7,128 nucleotides of DNA. It comes from Clostridia bacterium. GTDB lineage: Bacteria; Bacillota_A; Clostridia; Oscillospirales; CAG-272. The stretch spans positions 1 to 7,128 of the forward strand of contig JAGBZZ010000077.1 of assembly GCA_017652965.1 (NCBI GenBank), in the 5' to 3' direction. The notes under the pieces were generated by a model. The model did no database searches, was not told the DNA's origin, and saw only the letters and a program-made list of their open reading frames with translations. Of the stretch, positions 1 to 5,580 are shown piece after piece. A program made the position numbers and the translations under genes. Positions within the stretch are counted from its first letter, which is position 1; each line of letters begins with the position of its first letter.

Positions 1-337
1 ACGCAGTATAGGGGTATGCCAGACCGCGGATGCTGCCGCCGAACACTCGTTCAAGATTTTCTCTGTCCTTGATGATCTCATAGGTGGCGGTCGCGGCAGA
101 CACCCTGTCAAAATAGGCGTGGGTCAGACCGTGCACCGCTACCTCGTGTCCGCGGTAAAGCGCTTCGGGGTCGGGAATATCGGTGAACTTGTTCTCGCCG
201 CTATTTAGATTAAAGGTGCCCTTAATACCGTATTGATTCATCAGCTGAATGAGCGGTCTGTCCTCGGGCCACGCATCGTCATAGCTGACGGTAAAGGCCC
301 TGCGTTTTCCTCCCGGAAAGATCGGATAGATTGCCAT
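1..337 (-). CDS. Polysaccharide deacetylase (NodB domain) family protein, N-terminal part, cut by window edge
   Basis: About 112 residues are readable from an ATG at 337; the rest lies past the left edge. The protein begins MAIYPIFPGGKRR and has FTVSYDDAW with the Asp pair at residues 20-21, GTFNLN at 40-45, HEVAVHGLTH at 64-73 and LAYPY near the cut end. These match the NodB fold: the DD motif, the H(S/G)xxH metal motif (His69, His73) and the later YPYG-like loop. The family removes acetyl groups from sugars with a divalent metal. No signal peptide or membrane segment is visible, so the protein is probably cytoplasmic, unlike secreted peptidoglycan deacetylases; small-oligosaccharide deacetylation fits better (inference). 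AAGGAGA lies about 9 bases before the ATG. The start is 18 bases past the stop of the upstream remnant, and the gene follows the hydrolase on the same strand, so it is probably in its transcript. Confidence 0.85.
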   Translation of the reverse strand, partial: MAIYPIFPGGKRRAFTVSYDDAWPEDRPLIQLMNQYGIKGTFNLNSGENKFTDIPDPEALYRGHEVAVHGLTHAYFDRVSAATATYEIIKDRENLERVFGGSIRGLAYPYTA

Positions 338-355
338 GTGTATGATCTCCTTTTT

Positions 356-631
356 TCAATTACTAAAGAGTTTTCCGTTTTTTCTTCTACTGACAAGCTC
401 AACGCCCACGTCGTGCAAAAGCCGTGCCGCCGTATCCTTGAGCGGCTCCGGCACGCCACGGATGGCGTGGTACACCATTTGGCGGGTGCCGAGCATGTCG
501 CAGGCACGGATCGCACGCTTGGTGGCGAAAATCAGCCCGTCAAGATACTTGCCAAACCGCAGGCCGGGCGTAAGTGCGTGCGCCCGAGCGTATTGGACGT
601 GAATTGAAGAAGGGGCAACGCTTAATTTTTT
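356..631 (-). pseudogene. Coding-like remnant between the hydrolase and deacetylase, no usable start codon
   Basis: The minus-strand frame ending with TGA at 356-358 is protein-like over about 80-90 residues. It includes segments HVQYARAHALTPG, FGKYLDGLIFATKRA, MVYHAIRGVPEPLK and AARLLHDVGVEL, with strong GC-rich third positions like the neighbours. The frame stays open back to an in-frame TAG at 734-736, yet holds no ATG, GTG or TTG before an ATG at 496, which lies in the middle of the protein-like stretch and would leave 46 residues. A Shine-Dalgarno-like AAAGAAGG (640-647) sits at the hydrolase stop, and in this frame it is followed by AAA AAA TTA AGC, as if a start codon had been lost or a base changed. 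An ATT at 604 is a possible rare start. The stop is 18 bases before the deacetylase start, so it lies inside the same operon. I do not recognise the family. The 5' limit given here is a guess. Confidence 0.5.
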
Positions 632-645
632 GCGCTCGGCCTTCT

Positions 646-2127
646 TTATCCGTATAGTGTAAGCATGACGGCCGGCTCGCTTTCGTCGGTTGCGGTTCCA
701 ATTTTTGCGAGCAGAGCGCCGTCGACAACGATCCTACCATCGCTCTTTAAGACACATTCGGTTACGTCCTCGGCCACCGTACCGAACAGGCACTGCGCCG
801 TGATTCGAGTGGGGGGCGTATCGGGCTTGAAGGTAAGGGAGGCGAAGTTGCCGAAGATTCCGATCCGCTCGGCCTTCCCGATCGGGCAGGTTACCTCGGG
901 TGCTTCGGTATCCATAAGATGACAGAAGCGGCGGATGGCGGCAATGCTGTATGCCATGGACGGATTAAGTGAAGCAACCACGAACGGGGCGTTCTCACCC
1001 GCCTTCACCTCGGGCAGGGGCGTGTTGCGCGCCATCACGGCAGGGGCGGCCTGCGTGACTGTCTTTTCGCGCGCGGGCGAATACCAAGTGGCCGCATTGC
1101 TGAAATAACAGCTATCGTAAAGCAACCTCGGGGATTCCAGATATGTGCCGCCGCTGAACGGCGGTGCAATGTCGAGCCAACGCACGGCGGCTTCAACCTC
1201 CTGCAGGCGGCGGCAGAAACGGAAATCCACCGCACCGAAGTGGCTGCGCATCACACCCACTGAGCAGCCGAGCGCCGCGCCGATATAGAGCTCATCCTCG
1301 CAGTTGATAAATCCGCCGCTGTCGCGGGAAAAGAGGAAGGCGAGGCGGTCGAGGGTAGTGGTGGCCGAAAGGTAATCGTCGGTCACATCGTAGGAGCGGA
1401 ACACGCGGCTGTCGGCATAGTTACGGGCCGTTCCCTCGGCCTGAGTGCCTTCCGAAAAGCGTACCTTCTCGGTTCCGATTTCGCCGTTGATGGGGGAAGT
1501 GGATCTTGCCTGCTCCACATACAGCTCGGGATAGACCTCGGCGGCAAGGTCGGTCAGGCACTTGCGGTATTCGGCCATCGAAAGCATACCCCAGTCCACC
1601 TTCCAATAGCGGACACCTGCATGCTTGCTCCACTCAAGGCGCTCGCGCCAATAGTCGCGCATTTCGTCAAGGCTGACCTCTTCGCCACGTTGCATTCCTT
1701 TGCGCTGTGGTGATACCCAGATCCCGAGGCCGCGCCACCCCGCCGCAATTACGCGTTCGTTCATCTGCTTCAGGCGCTCGGCAGGAGTCCCCTTCAAGGA
1801 GGGGAATCTCTCTTTGTCAATTTCCAACGAGCCGAACAGAGAAATCTGCGTGGCGGGATCTATGCCGTACGGCACATCCCAACCGTCATCGAGGAGGAGA
1901 TACAAAGAGGAGCGAACCTTTTCCCAAAGATGGACAACGCCATCCTTGCCGAAGACAAACTCCTCGTTCATCTGCTCGCGTGCGCTCCTCGAGCCCTGGT
2001 CGCCCGTGAATGCCGGATCTTTAAGGCGAAGCTGGTTAATCTCCTCGCCCACGCGGTTTTGCGTTGCCCAGGTACAAAAATAATTCAAGGTTTCCCCAAA
2101 GGGGAGCATCATCAGGTCCTTTGACAT
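646..2127 (-). CDS. Glycoside hydrolase, clan GH-D-like (alpha-galactosidase-type barrel)
   Basis: 493 residues, ATG at 2127, preceded by AAAGGAGA at a good distance. The order of motifs fits the (beta/alpha)8 barrel of GH27/GH36 enzymes: LLLDDGWD (78-84), a GLGIWVSPQ strand (133-141), KVDWG (176-180) where Asp178 would be the nucleophile, YVEQAR (203-208) and RSYDVTDD (244-251) where Asp247 or Asp250 would be the acid/base. A beta-rich C-terminal part follows from about residue 400. It is shorter than typical GH36 (about 700) because the large N-terminal beta-sandwich is missing; motif spacing is closer to GH27 or to unassigned GH-D-like families. No signal peptide is seen, so it should act inside the cell on imported oligosaccharides or glycosides. 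The substrate (alpha-galactoside or another alpha-linked sugar) cannot be told from sequence. It is the first gene of the left-hand transcript. Confidence 0.8.
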   Translation of the reverse strand: MSKDLMMLPFGETLNYFCTWATQNRVGEEINQLRLKDPAFTGDQGSRSAREQMNEEFVFGKDGVVHLWEKVRSSLYLLLDDGWDVPYGIDPATQISLFGSLEIDKERFPSLKGTPAERLKQMNERVIAAGWRGLGIWVSPQRKGMQRGEEVSLDEMRDYWRERLEWSKHAGVRYWKVDWGMLSMAEYRKCLTDLAAEVYPELYVEQARSTSPINGEIGTEKVRFSEGTQAEGTARNYADSRVFRSYDVTDDYLSATTTLDRLAFLFSRDSGGFINCEDELYIGAALGCSVGVMRSHFGAVDFRFCRRLQEVEAAVRWLDIAPPFSGGTYLESPRLLYDSCYFSNAATWYSPAREKTVTQAAPAVMARNTPLPEVKAGENAPFVVASLNPSMAYSIAAIRRFCHLMDTEAPEVTCPIGKAERIGIFGNFASLTFKPDTPPTRITAQCLFGTVAEDVTECVLKSDGRIVVDGALLAKIGTATDESEPAVMLTLYG

Positions 2128-2168
2128 ATCTGTTTCTCCTTTAAAATAGGTATCATATTACAAACCGC

Positions 2169-2181
2169 GAACAAAATGTTC
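2169..2181. promoter_or_regulatory. Short inverted repeat in the hydrolase leader
   Basis: GAACA-AAA-TGTTC is a perfect 5-bp inverted repeat with a 3-base centre, about 45 bases upstream of the hydrolase ATG and inside its predicted leader. It could be a small operator, but it is short and sits in AT-rich DNA, so chance is possible. It differs by one spacer base from the Gram-positive LexA consensus (GAAC-N4-GTTC), so it should not be read as an SOS box. Confidence 0.25.
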
Positions 2182-2187
2182 CCATTT

Positions 2188-2196
2188 AGTATTGTG
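2188..2196 (+). promoter_or_regulatory. Possible AraC-regulator half-site, leader copy
   Basis: AGTATTGTG here is the exact reverse complement of CACAATACT at 5533-5541 in the operator-like repeat next to the AraC gene. It lies in the predicted leader of the hydrolase transcript, about 70 bases downstream of the predicted transcription start. A single half-site is weak evidence alone; its value comes from recurrence. Confidence 0.3.
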
Positions 2197-2266
2197 GCTA
2201 CAGTATGGCAGATGTCCCCCAAAAAATGAAAAGGTATTTTCTGCACATAGGTTCGTTTTTTGCATC

Positions 2267-2294
2267 ATTAAAGCTTGCCGTGGTATTGTGTCAA
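2267..2294 (-). promoter_or_regulatory. Predicted sigma-A promoter for the hydrolase transcript
   Basis: On the minus strand TTGACA (2289-2294, perfect -35) is followed by a 16-base spacer and TTTAAT (2267-2272, one mismatch from TATAAT). Transcription would start near 2260 and give a leader of about 130 bases. A second perfect TTGACA lies 23 bases upstream (2312-2317) but has no good -10 at the right distance. The operator-core octamer GTATTGTG (2283-2290, plus strand) overlaps the inner edge of the -35 and the spacer, where a bound regulator would block RNA polymerase. Confidence 0.6.
2283..2290 (+). promoter_or_regulatory. Possible AraC-regulator half-site overlapping the hydrolase promoter
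   Basis: GTATTGTG is identical to the reverse complement of the first eight bases of the operator-like repeat at 5533. It overlaps the -35 hexamer by two bases and extends into the spacer. Placement suggests repression rather than activation. No second copy is seen at a 21-base spacing. Confidence 0.3.
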
Positions 2295-2318
2295 TTTGGG
2301 CAGCAGCGAATTGTCAAA

Positions 2319-2417
2319 CTATATGGTCGCGGCTTTCCAACCACCGTCCATACGTATTGCAGCGGTAATCGCTTCTATGTAAGGATCGTGCTCTTTGGTT
2401 GCAAACTTTTTGAACAC
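2319..2417 (-). CDS. Possible 32-residue ORF or gene fragment, unknown
   Basis: From a GTG at 2415-2417 the frame reads VFKKFATKEHDPY, then IEAITAAIRMDGG, then WKAATI and a TAG. The segment is protein-like (an amphipathic helix-like middle followed by DGGW). However, there is no Shine-Dalgarno sequence before the GTG, an in-frame TGA lies two codons upstream, and third positions are less GC-rich than in neighbouring genes. It could be a genuine small protein, the tail of a decayed gene, or chance. It ends just before the upstream TTGACA of the hydrolase promoter region. Confidence 0.25.
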   Translation of the reverse strand: MFKKFATKEHDPYIEAITAAIRMDGGWKAATI

Positions 2418-2456
2418 TTTTCATGTTCGGCTTAGTCGTGTTTGGTCTAAAGGGGG

Positions 2457-2520
2457 ACGCCGGTGAAATCTGCGCGGTTGGCAGACTCTTCGGGAGCCTA
2501 TAGGCTCACCGCGCCGGCGT
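2457..2520. other. GC-rich structured block with two exclusive folds, function unknown
   Basis: An outer stem ACGCCGG (2457-2463) / CCGGCGT (2514-2520) encloses two possible inner arrangements. Fold A has hairpins TCTGC (2469-2473)/GCAGA (2481-2485) and GAGCC (2494-2498)/GGCTC (2503-2507, TATA loop), giving a three-way-junction shape. Fold B pairs GCGCGGT (2472-2478) with ACCGCGC (2508-2514), which excludes the first hairpin. Neither strand has a U tract directly after the structure, so it is not a standard intrinsic terminator. It lies about 105 bases past the stop of the epimerase operon and upstream of the hydrolase promoter. It may be a noncoding RNA, a 3' UTR element, or part of a small palindromic repeat element. 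No match to a riboswitch class I can name. Confidence 0.4.
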
Positions 2521-2626
2521 TATGCCCTAAGGGGGGGTAGCGCAAGCCACCGGCACGGCTGTTGGTCATGACTTTTGGGGTAAATTCCTTTAGGGGAGGA
2601 GCCGATCGCCGCTTGCTTTTGTCGGA

Positions 2627-3487
2627 TCAGAGAGATTCAATATAGCTTTTCAGGTTGGCATGCCCACGACCGATAGCGGCAACGCAATCCTCGCACCCCT
2701 CAAATTCGATGGAAACATAGCCGTCGTAGCCTGCCGCCTTGAGGATGGAAAGGCAACGCTTGACGGGGACAACGCCCTCACCGATGACAGCCCCGGCAAG
2801 GTAGGTTCCGGCGCGGGACATAATGGGATGGCTGGCATCCTTCTCCGCTTTCTTGGTGAAATCCTTGGCGTGTACATGGAAGGCATACGGCGCAAGGCGC
2901 GAGACCGCCATAACGGGGTCCTCATCCACGCCGAGGAAGTTGCCCATATCGATAAGAAGACCGTAGTTGTCATGGGCAACGGCATTGAAAAGTCGCTCCA
3001 GCCGATCGTTGTCCTGGGCAATGCGCCCGTGGTTCTCGGTGCAGGTGCGTATCCCGATGGAGGCACCGTATTCGGTGACGGCGCGGGCGTTCTCGGCAAT
3101 GGAGGGGAGCATCAGGTCAAAGCTCCTGCCACGTCCGGTCTTGGTGAGGGTGTAGCACACGTCATGGCGCATCAGGGGGGCGCCGAGGATCTTTGCCACG
3201 TCCAGCTGATTTTTGAGGCGCTCTACCTCGGCAAGCTCCTCCTCGCGGGTTTCCTTCCAAAGGCAACCGCCGATCGTATAGGCGGCAATCTCGATTCCGA
3301 CACGCTCGGCTTCGCGGCGGATGCTTTCGGCAAGCCGCTTCTGACCGTCAAGCGTGTCCGCTTTCATATCGATGAACTCGATGGCAGAGAAGCCCATCTC
3401 GGCTGCTTTTTCGACACAGGTGAGCTGGGTGAGCTTTCCCTCTCTGATATAGCCTTCATACGAATAGGCGCTGACAGAAGTTTTCAT
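2627..3487 (-). CDS. Sugar phosphate isomerase/epimerase family protein (AP endonuclease 2-type TIM barrel)
   Basis: 286 residues, ATG at 3487 with AGGGGGA six bases upstream. It has the xylose isomerase-like TIM barrel metal ligands in order: Glu151 (TENHG), Asp180 (LIDMGN), His206 (HVHAKD) and Glu261 (SIEFEG), plus GEGVVP near 236-241. The family (IolE, IolI, hydroxypyruvate isomerase and relatives) uses a divalent metal to move protons or dehydrate keto sugars and inosose; some members act in C-glycoside cleavage. Length is normal for the family. It is the last gene of a three-gene operon, 22 bases after the dehydrogenase, and probably acts on that enzyme's product. It is clearly distinct from the other barrel protein in the operon: little motif identity beyond the metal ligands. 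The exact substrate cannot be assigned. A plus-strand open frame over nearly the whole gene is a shadow. Confidence 0.85.
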   Translation of the reverse strand: MKTSVSAYSYEGYIREGKLTQLTCVEKAAEMGFSAIEFIDMKADTLDGQKRLAESIRREAERVGIEIAAYTIGGCLWKETREEELAEVERLKNQLDVAKILGAPLMRHDVCYTLTKTGRGRSFDLMLPSIAENARAVTEYGASIGIRTCTENHGRIAQDNDRLERLFNAVAHDNYGLLIDMGNFLGVDEDPVMAVSRLAPYAFHVHAKDFTKKAEKDASHPIMSRAGTYLAGAVIGEGVVPVKRCLSILKAAGYDGYVSIEFEGCEDCVAAIGRGHANLKSYIESL

Positions 3488-3509
3488 AATTTAATCCCCC
3501 TGTCATGCA

Positions 3510-4574
3510 TCAGTTGATGGTGACCTCGTGACCGGTTGCAGCCGATTCATAGATTGCGTCCAGAATCTGCATAACTGCTATACCGTCCTCGACATTGGCG
3601 GTATCGGTATTGCCGCTTTCGATGGCGGCAACAAATTCGGCAAGCTCGGCGGCAAAGCTGATGCGCTCAAGCTTGAGATTTTTGGTTTCAATGGCAATAT
3701 CCGAAAGATAACCGTTCACCTCGGTATAGAGCACAAGGCGGTTTTCCCCGGTGGCAAAGCCTCCCTTGGTGCCGTACAGATCCAGCCCGCTGACCGATTC
3801 GCCGTGCATGCTGGAAGAGGGTGCCAGGTGAATGACGGCACCGTTGTCAAAACGAATGAGCGCTGTTCCGAAATCCTCCACGTCGCATACATCGGCGGCG
3901 GAGGCACCGACAGGCGTCCATCCCACACCCGTCTTCAGGTGGTCGCGCCGCCCCAGCTTGTCGAAGGTGGCGGCATAGACGGAGACGGGCTTCGGGCGTC
4001 CCATCAGATAGCGCGCCCGGTCAATGACGTGCACCCCAAGATCGATGACGGGGCCGCCGCCGGAGCGTGCCTTGTCGGAGAACCAGCCGCCGGGATTGCC
4101 GTGGCGGCGCACATAACGGGCACGGGCGTAATAGATATCGCCGACATACCCCTTGTCAATGTAATCCTTGACAACGGTTGCCTCGGCACTGTAGCGTGAA
4201 ACAAAGCCGATCATCAGAAACTTGCCGTTGCGCTTGGCACATTCCAGCATCTCCTTGGCTTCCGCCGTATTGTAAGCCATCGGCTTTTCACAAATGACAT
4301 GGAGCCCGGCATTCAACGCGGCAATGGTGCAGGAGGCATGGTTGCAGTTCCACACGCACACATCCGCACCGTCCAGGTCACGCTCGGCGGCGAGCATGCT
4401 TGCAACATCGGTATAGCGGTTGGCAATGCCGTACTTGTCGGCGGTGGTGGTAAGGCGCGCTTCGTCAATATCGCAAATAGCGGCGATCTCAACATTCGGC
4501 AGGGTGCGATAGGCATCCAGATGCGTATTGGCAATATTGCCCGCCCCGATCAGGGCGATCCGTATTTTTTTCAT
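3510..4574 (-). CDS. Gfo/Idh/MocA family NAD(P)-dependent oxidoreductase
   Basis: 354 residues, ATG at 4574. The N-terminal Rossmann part starts KKIRIALIGAGNIA with the dinucleotide motif at 10-15 and CDIDEAR at 34-40, where the acidic residue after the second strand favours NAD over NADP. ICEKPMAYN (94-102) holds the family EKP motif with Lys97 as catalytic lysine. GGGPVIDLGVHVID (172-185) supplies the Asp178/His182 active-site pair. Family members oxidise or reduce a ring hydroxyl of sugars, inositols or glycosides (for example inositol dehydrogenase, or glucoside 3-dehydrogenase-like enzymes). The start lies 3 bases after the stop of the upstream isomerase gene, with its AGGAAGGAA site inside that gene's last codons, so translation is probably coupled. 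Flanking by two isomerase/epimerases suggests that it makes or consumes a keto intermediate. The substrate is unknown. Confidence 0.88.
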   Translation of the reverse strand: MKKIRIALIGAGNIANTHLDAYRTLPNVEIAAICDIDEARLTTTADKYGIANRYTDVASMLAAERDLDGADVCVWNCNHASCTIAALNAGLHVICEKPMAYNTAEAKEMLECAKRNGKFLMIGFVSRYSAEATVVKDYIDKGYVGDIYYARARYVRRHGNPGGWFSDKARSGGGPVIDLGVHVIDRARYLMGRPKPVSVYAATFDKLGRRDHLKTGVGWTPVGASAADVCDVEDFGTALIRFDNGAVIHLAPSSSMHGESVSGLDLYGTKGGFATGENRLVLYTEVNGYLSDIAIETKNLKLERISFAAELAEFVAAIESGNTDTANVEDGIAVMQILDAIYESAATGHEVTIN

Positions 4575-4577
4575 CTC

Positions 4578-5435
4578 TCAGTTCCTTCCTATTACCGTTT
4601 CAAGATACTGCTTGGCGGTGTAAATGTCGGCTTCCGGGTTTTCGCCAACCTCACGCTCGATGGTCAAAAATCCGCGATAGCCGATCCCCTCAAGCGCCTT
4701 GAGATATTTGTCAAAATCCACACTGCCCGTGCCGAGCGGAAGCTCCTCATGCGCGCGCTCGCGGCGGATTTCCTCGGGGACGGGGTGCACGATGCGGTAG
4801 ACATACTCGGGATCTACGTAGCGGTACATTTTTCCGTCCTTGGCGTGGGTATGCACAATATAGCGGCGGAGGTTGTAGACCGCCTCGGCGGCATCGTCAC
4901 CTACGACCATGGCTAAGTTTGCAGGGTCAAGGTTGACGGCGACACCTGTTGAGTGCAGTCCGTCCAGAAATTCCTTTAAGACTGCCGAAGGCTCAGGACC
5001 CGTCTCAATGGCAAAGTGGGCATCAATGCTGTCGGCATAGCTTGCCAGCGCAAAGCATGCCTCCTGCATGATCTTGTATCTTTCATGATTCTTGTCGGCA
5101 GGGACAACGCCGATGTGGGTTGTCACGACATTGGTCTCAAGATCCTTGGCAAGGTCAAGGATGCGCTTGGACTTTTCGATCAGCCCGTCATTCAGCTCCT
5201 TGGTGCCAAAGCCGTGACCAAGGTCGCCGCAAAGGGCAGAGAAGACAAGCCCCTGGGACTTTACCTCGTCAAGCAGGGCGCGTCGCGCGGCGGCTGTCAG
5301 GTTTTCCGGGCTGTTTGCGCCGTTTGTTGCGTACATCTGGATTCCCTGCGCGCCAAGGGCTGCAGCCTTTTGGATGGCGGTGCTTCTGTCGGTCTTGAAG
5401 GATTCCAAAATCACACCGATGGGAAAACGGAACAT
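4578..5435 (-). CDS. Sugar phosphate isomerase/epimerase family protein (TIM barrel), first gene of operon
   Basis: 285 residues from the ATG at 5435 (MFRFPIGVIL). This start is chosen because AAGGAGAGG lies 5-6 bases upstream; the frame stays open to 5537 but the added N-terminus (MCLEFLCF...) crosses the promoter region and is not protein-like. Metal ligands of the xylose isomerase-like barrel are Glu144 (IETG), Asp170 (NLDPANL), His197 (HTHAKD) and Glu260 (TIERE), with LGTGSVDF at 234-241. TTHIG at 105-109 is the usual third-strand motif. The region DGKMYRYVDPEYVYR (200-214) is a longer loop than in the partner barrel. The enzyme should isomerise, epimerise or dehydrate a sugar or keto sugar with a divalent metal. 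It is the promoter-proximal gene of the operon and is divergent from the AraC regulator, which probably controls it. Confidence 0.85.
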   Translation of the reverse strand: MFRFPIGVILESFKTDRSTAIQKAAALGAQGIQMYATNGANSPENLTAAARRALLDEVKSQGLVFSALCGDLGHGFGTKELNDGLIEKSKRILDLAKDLETNVVTTHIGVVPADKNHERYKIMQEACFALASYADSIDAHFAIETGPEPSAVLKEFLDGLHSTGVAVNLDPANLAMVVGDDAAEAVYNLRRYIVHTHAKDGKMYRYVDPEYVYRIVHPVPEEIRRERAHEELPLGTGSVDFDKYLKALEGIGYRGFLTIEREVGENPEADIYTAKQYLETVIGRN

Positions 5436-5482
5436 CGTTACCTCTCCTTGTTTTGTGGATTTGAAAAAAGCAGATAAGGGGC

Positions 5483-5511
5483 TTGCTTTTTCCTTATTGT
5501 TACTATATAAT
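5483..5511 (+). promoter_or_regulatory. Predicted promoter of the AraC-family regulator
   Basis: TTGCTT (5483-5488), a 17-base spacer and a perfect TATAAT (5506-5511). Transcription would start near 5518 and give a leader of about 60 bases. Its -10 shares bases with the -10 of the divergent operon promoter, so the two cannot both be occupied. The operator-like repeat lies downstream of this start, a position suited to autorepression. Confidence 0.7.
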
Positions 5512-5530
5512 AGAAAACATAAGAATTCAA
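5502..5530 (-). promoter_or_regulatory. Predicted promoter of the isomerase-dehydrogenase operon
   Basis: On the minus strand TTGAAT (5525-5530), a 17-base spacer and TATAGT (5502-5507, one mismatch from TATAAT). The start would be near 5495, about 60 bases before the ATG at 5435. The -35 is poor while spacing is ideal, a common design for activator-dependent promoters. The nearest operator-like repeat begins two bases upstream of this -35. Confidence 0.6.
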
Positions 5531-5532
5531 GG

Positions 5533-5565
5533 CACAATACTGCCTTTTTTTAACACAATATTGCT
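5533..5565. promoter_or_regulatory. Direct repeat resembling an AraC-family operator
   Basis: CACAATACTGCC (5533-5544) and CACAATATTGCT (5554-5565) are direct repeats matching at 10 of 12 positions, offset by 21 bases, two turns of the helix. This is the usual arrangement of binding sites for AraC/XylS regulators with two helix-turn-helix motifs. The proximal copy abuts the -35 of the minus-strand operon, as in class II activation. Both copies sit in the AraC gene's own leader and the distal one ends just before its ribosome binding site. Confidence 0.6.
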
Positions 5566-5580
5566 TTGGAGGAGATTTTC

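Larger units (their letters stand above)
2128..2626. other. 499-base intergenic region between the hydrolase and the epimerase operon
   Basis: Two parts differ in composition. Positions 2128-2440 are AT-rich and hold the hydrolase leader and promoter plus a possible 32-residue ORF. Positions 2445-2600 are GC-rich with several G runs (at 2452-2456, about 2531-2537, 2577-2580 and 2593-2596) and a block of nested inverted repeats. No intrinsic terminator with a U tract is visible on the minus strand after the operon stop at 2627, although one would be expected here. A plus-strand open frame at 2205-2435 has no ribosome binding site and is not protein-like. Confidence 0.6.

Noticed and set aside
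2169..2181. SOS (LexA) box
   Set aside because: Spacing is GAAC-N5-GTTC rather than N4, and the gene is a sugar hydrolase.
2205..2435. 76-codon plus-strand open frame in the intergenic region
   Set aside because: No ribosome binding site, unlike-protein composition, and it overlaps the minus-strand promoter.
2660..3517. A 285-codon plus-strand open frame opposite the epimerase gene
   Set aside because: It mirrors a gene with clear family motifs. Long antisense frames arise from GC-rich codon bias, and the translation has no recognisable domain.
3528..4199. A 223-codon plus-strand open frame opposite the dehydrogenase
   Set aside because: Shadow of the Gfo/Idh/MocA gene, with no family motif and no convincing ribosome binding site.
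5436..5537. Upstream extension of the first isomerase gene to 5537
   Set aside because: It crosses the predicted promoter. The ATG at 5435 has an ideal AAGGAGAGG site and matches the usual N-terminus of the family.
5566..5580. TTG start for the AraC gene
   Set aside because: The TTG overlaps the GGAGGAG ribosome binding site that clearly serves the GTG at 5581.
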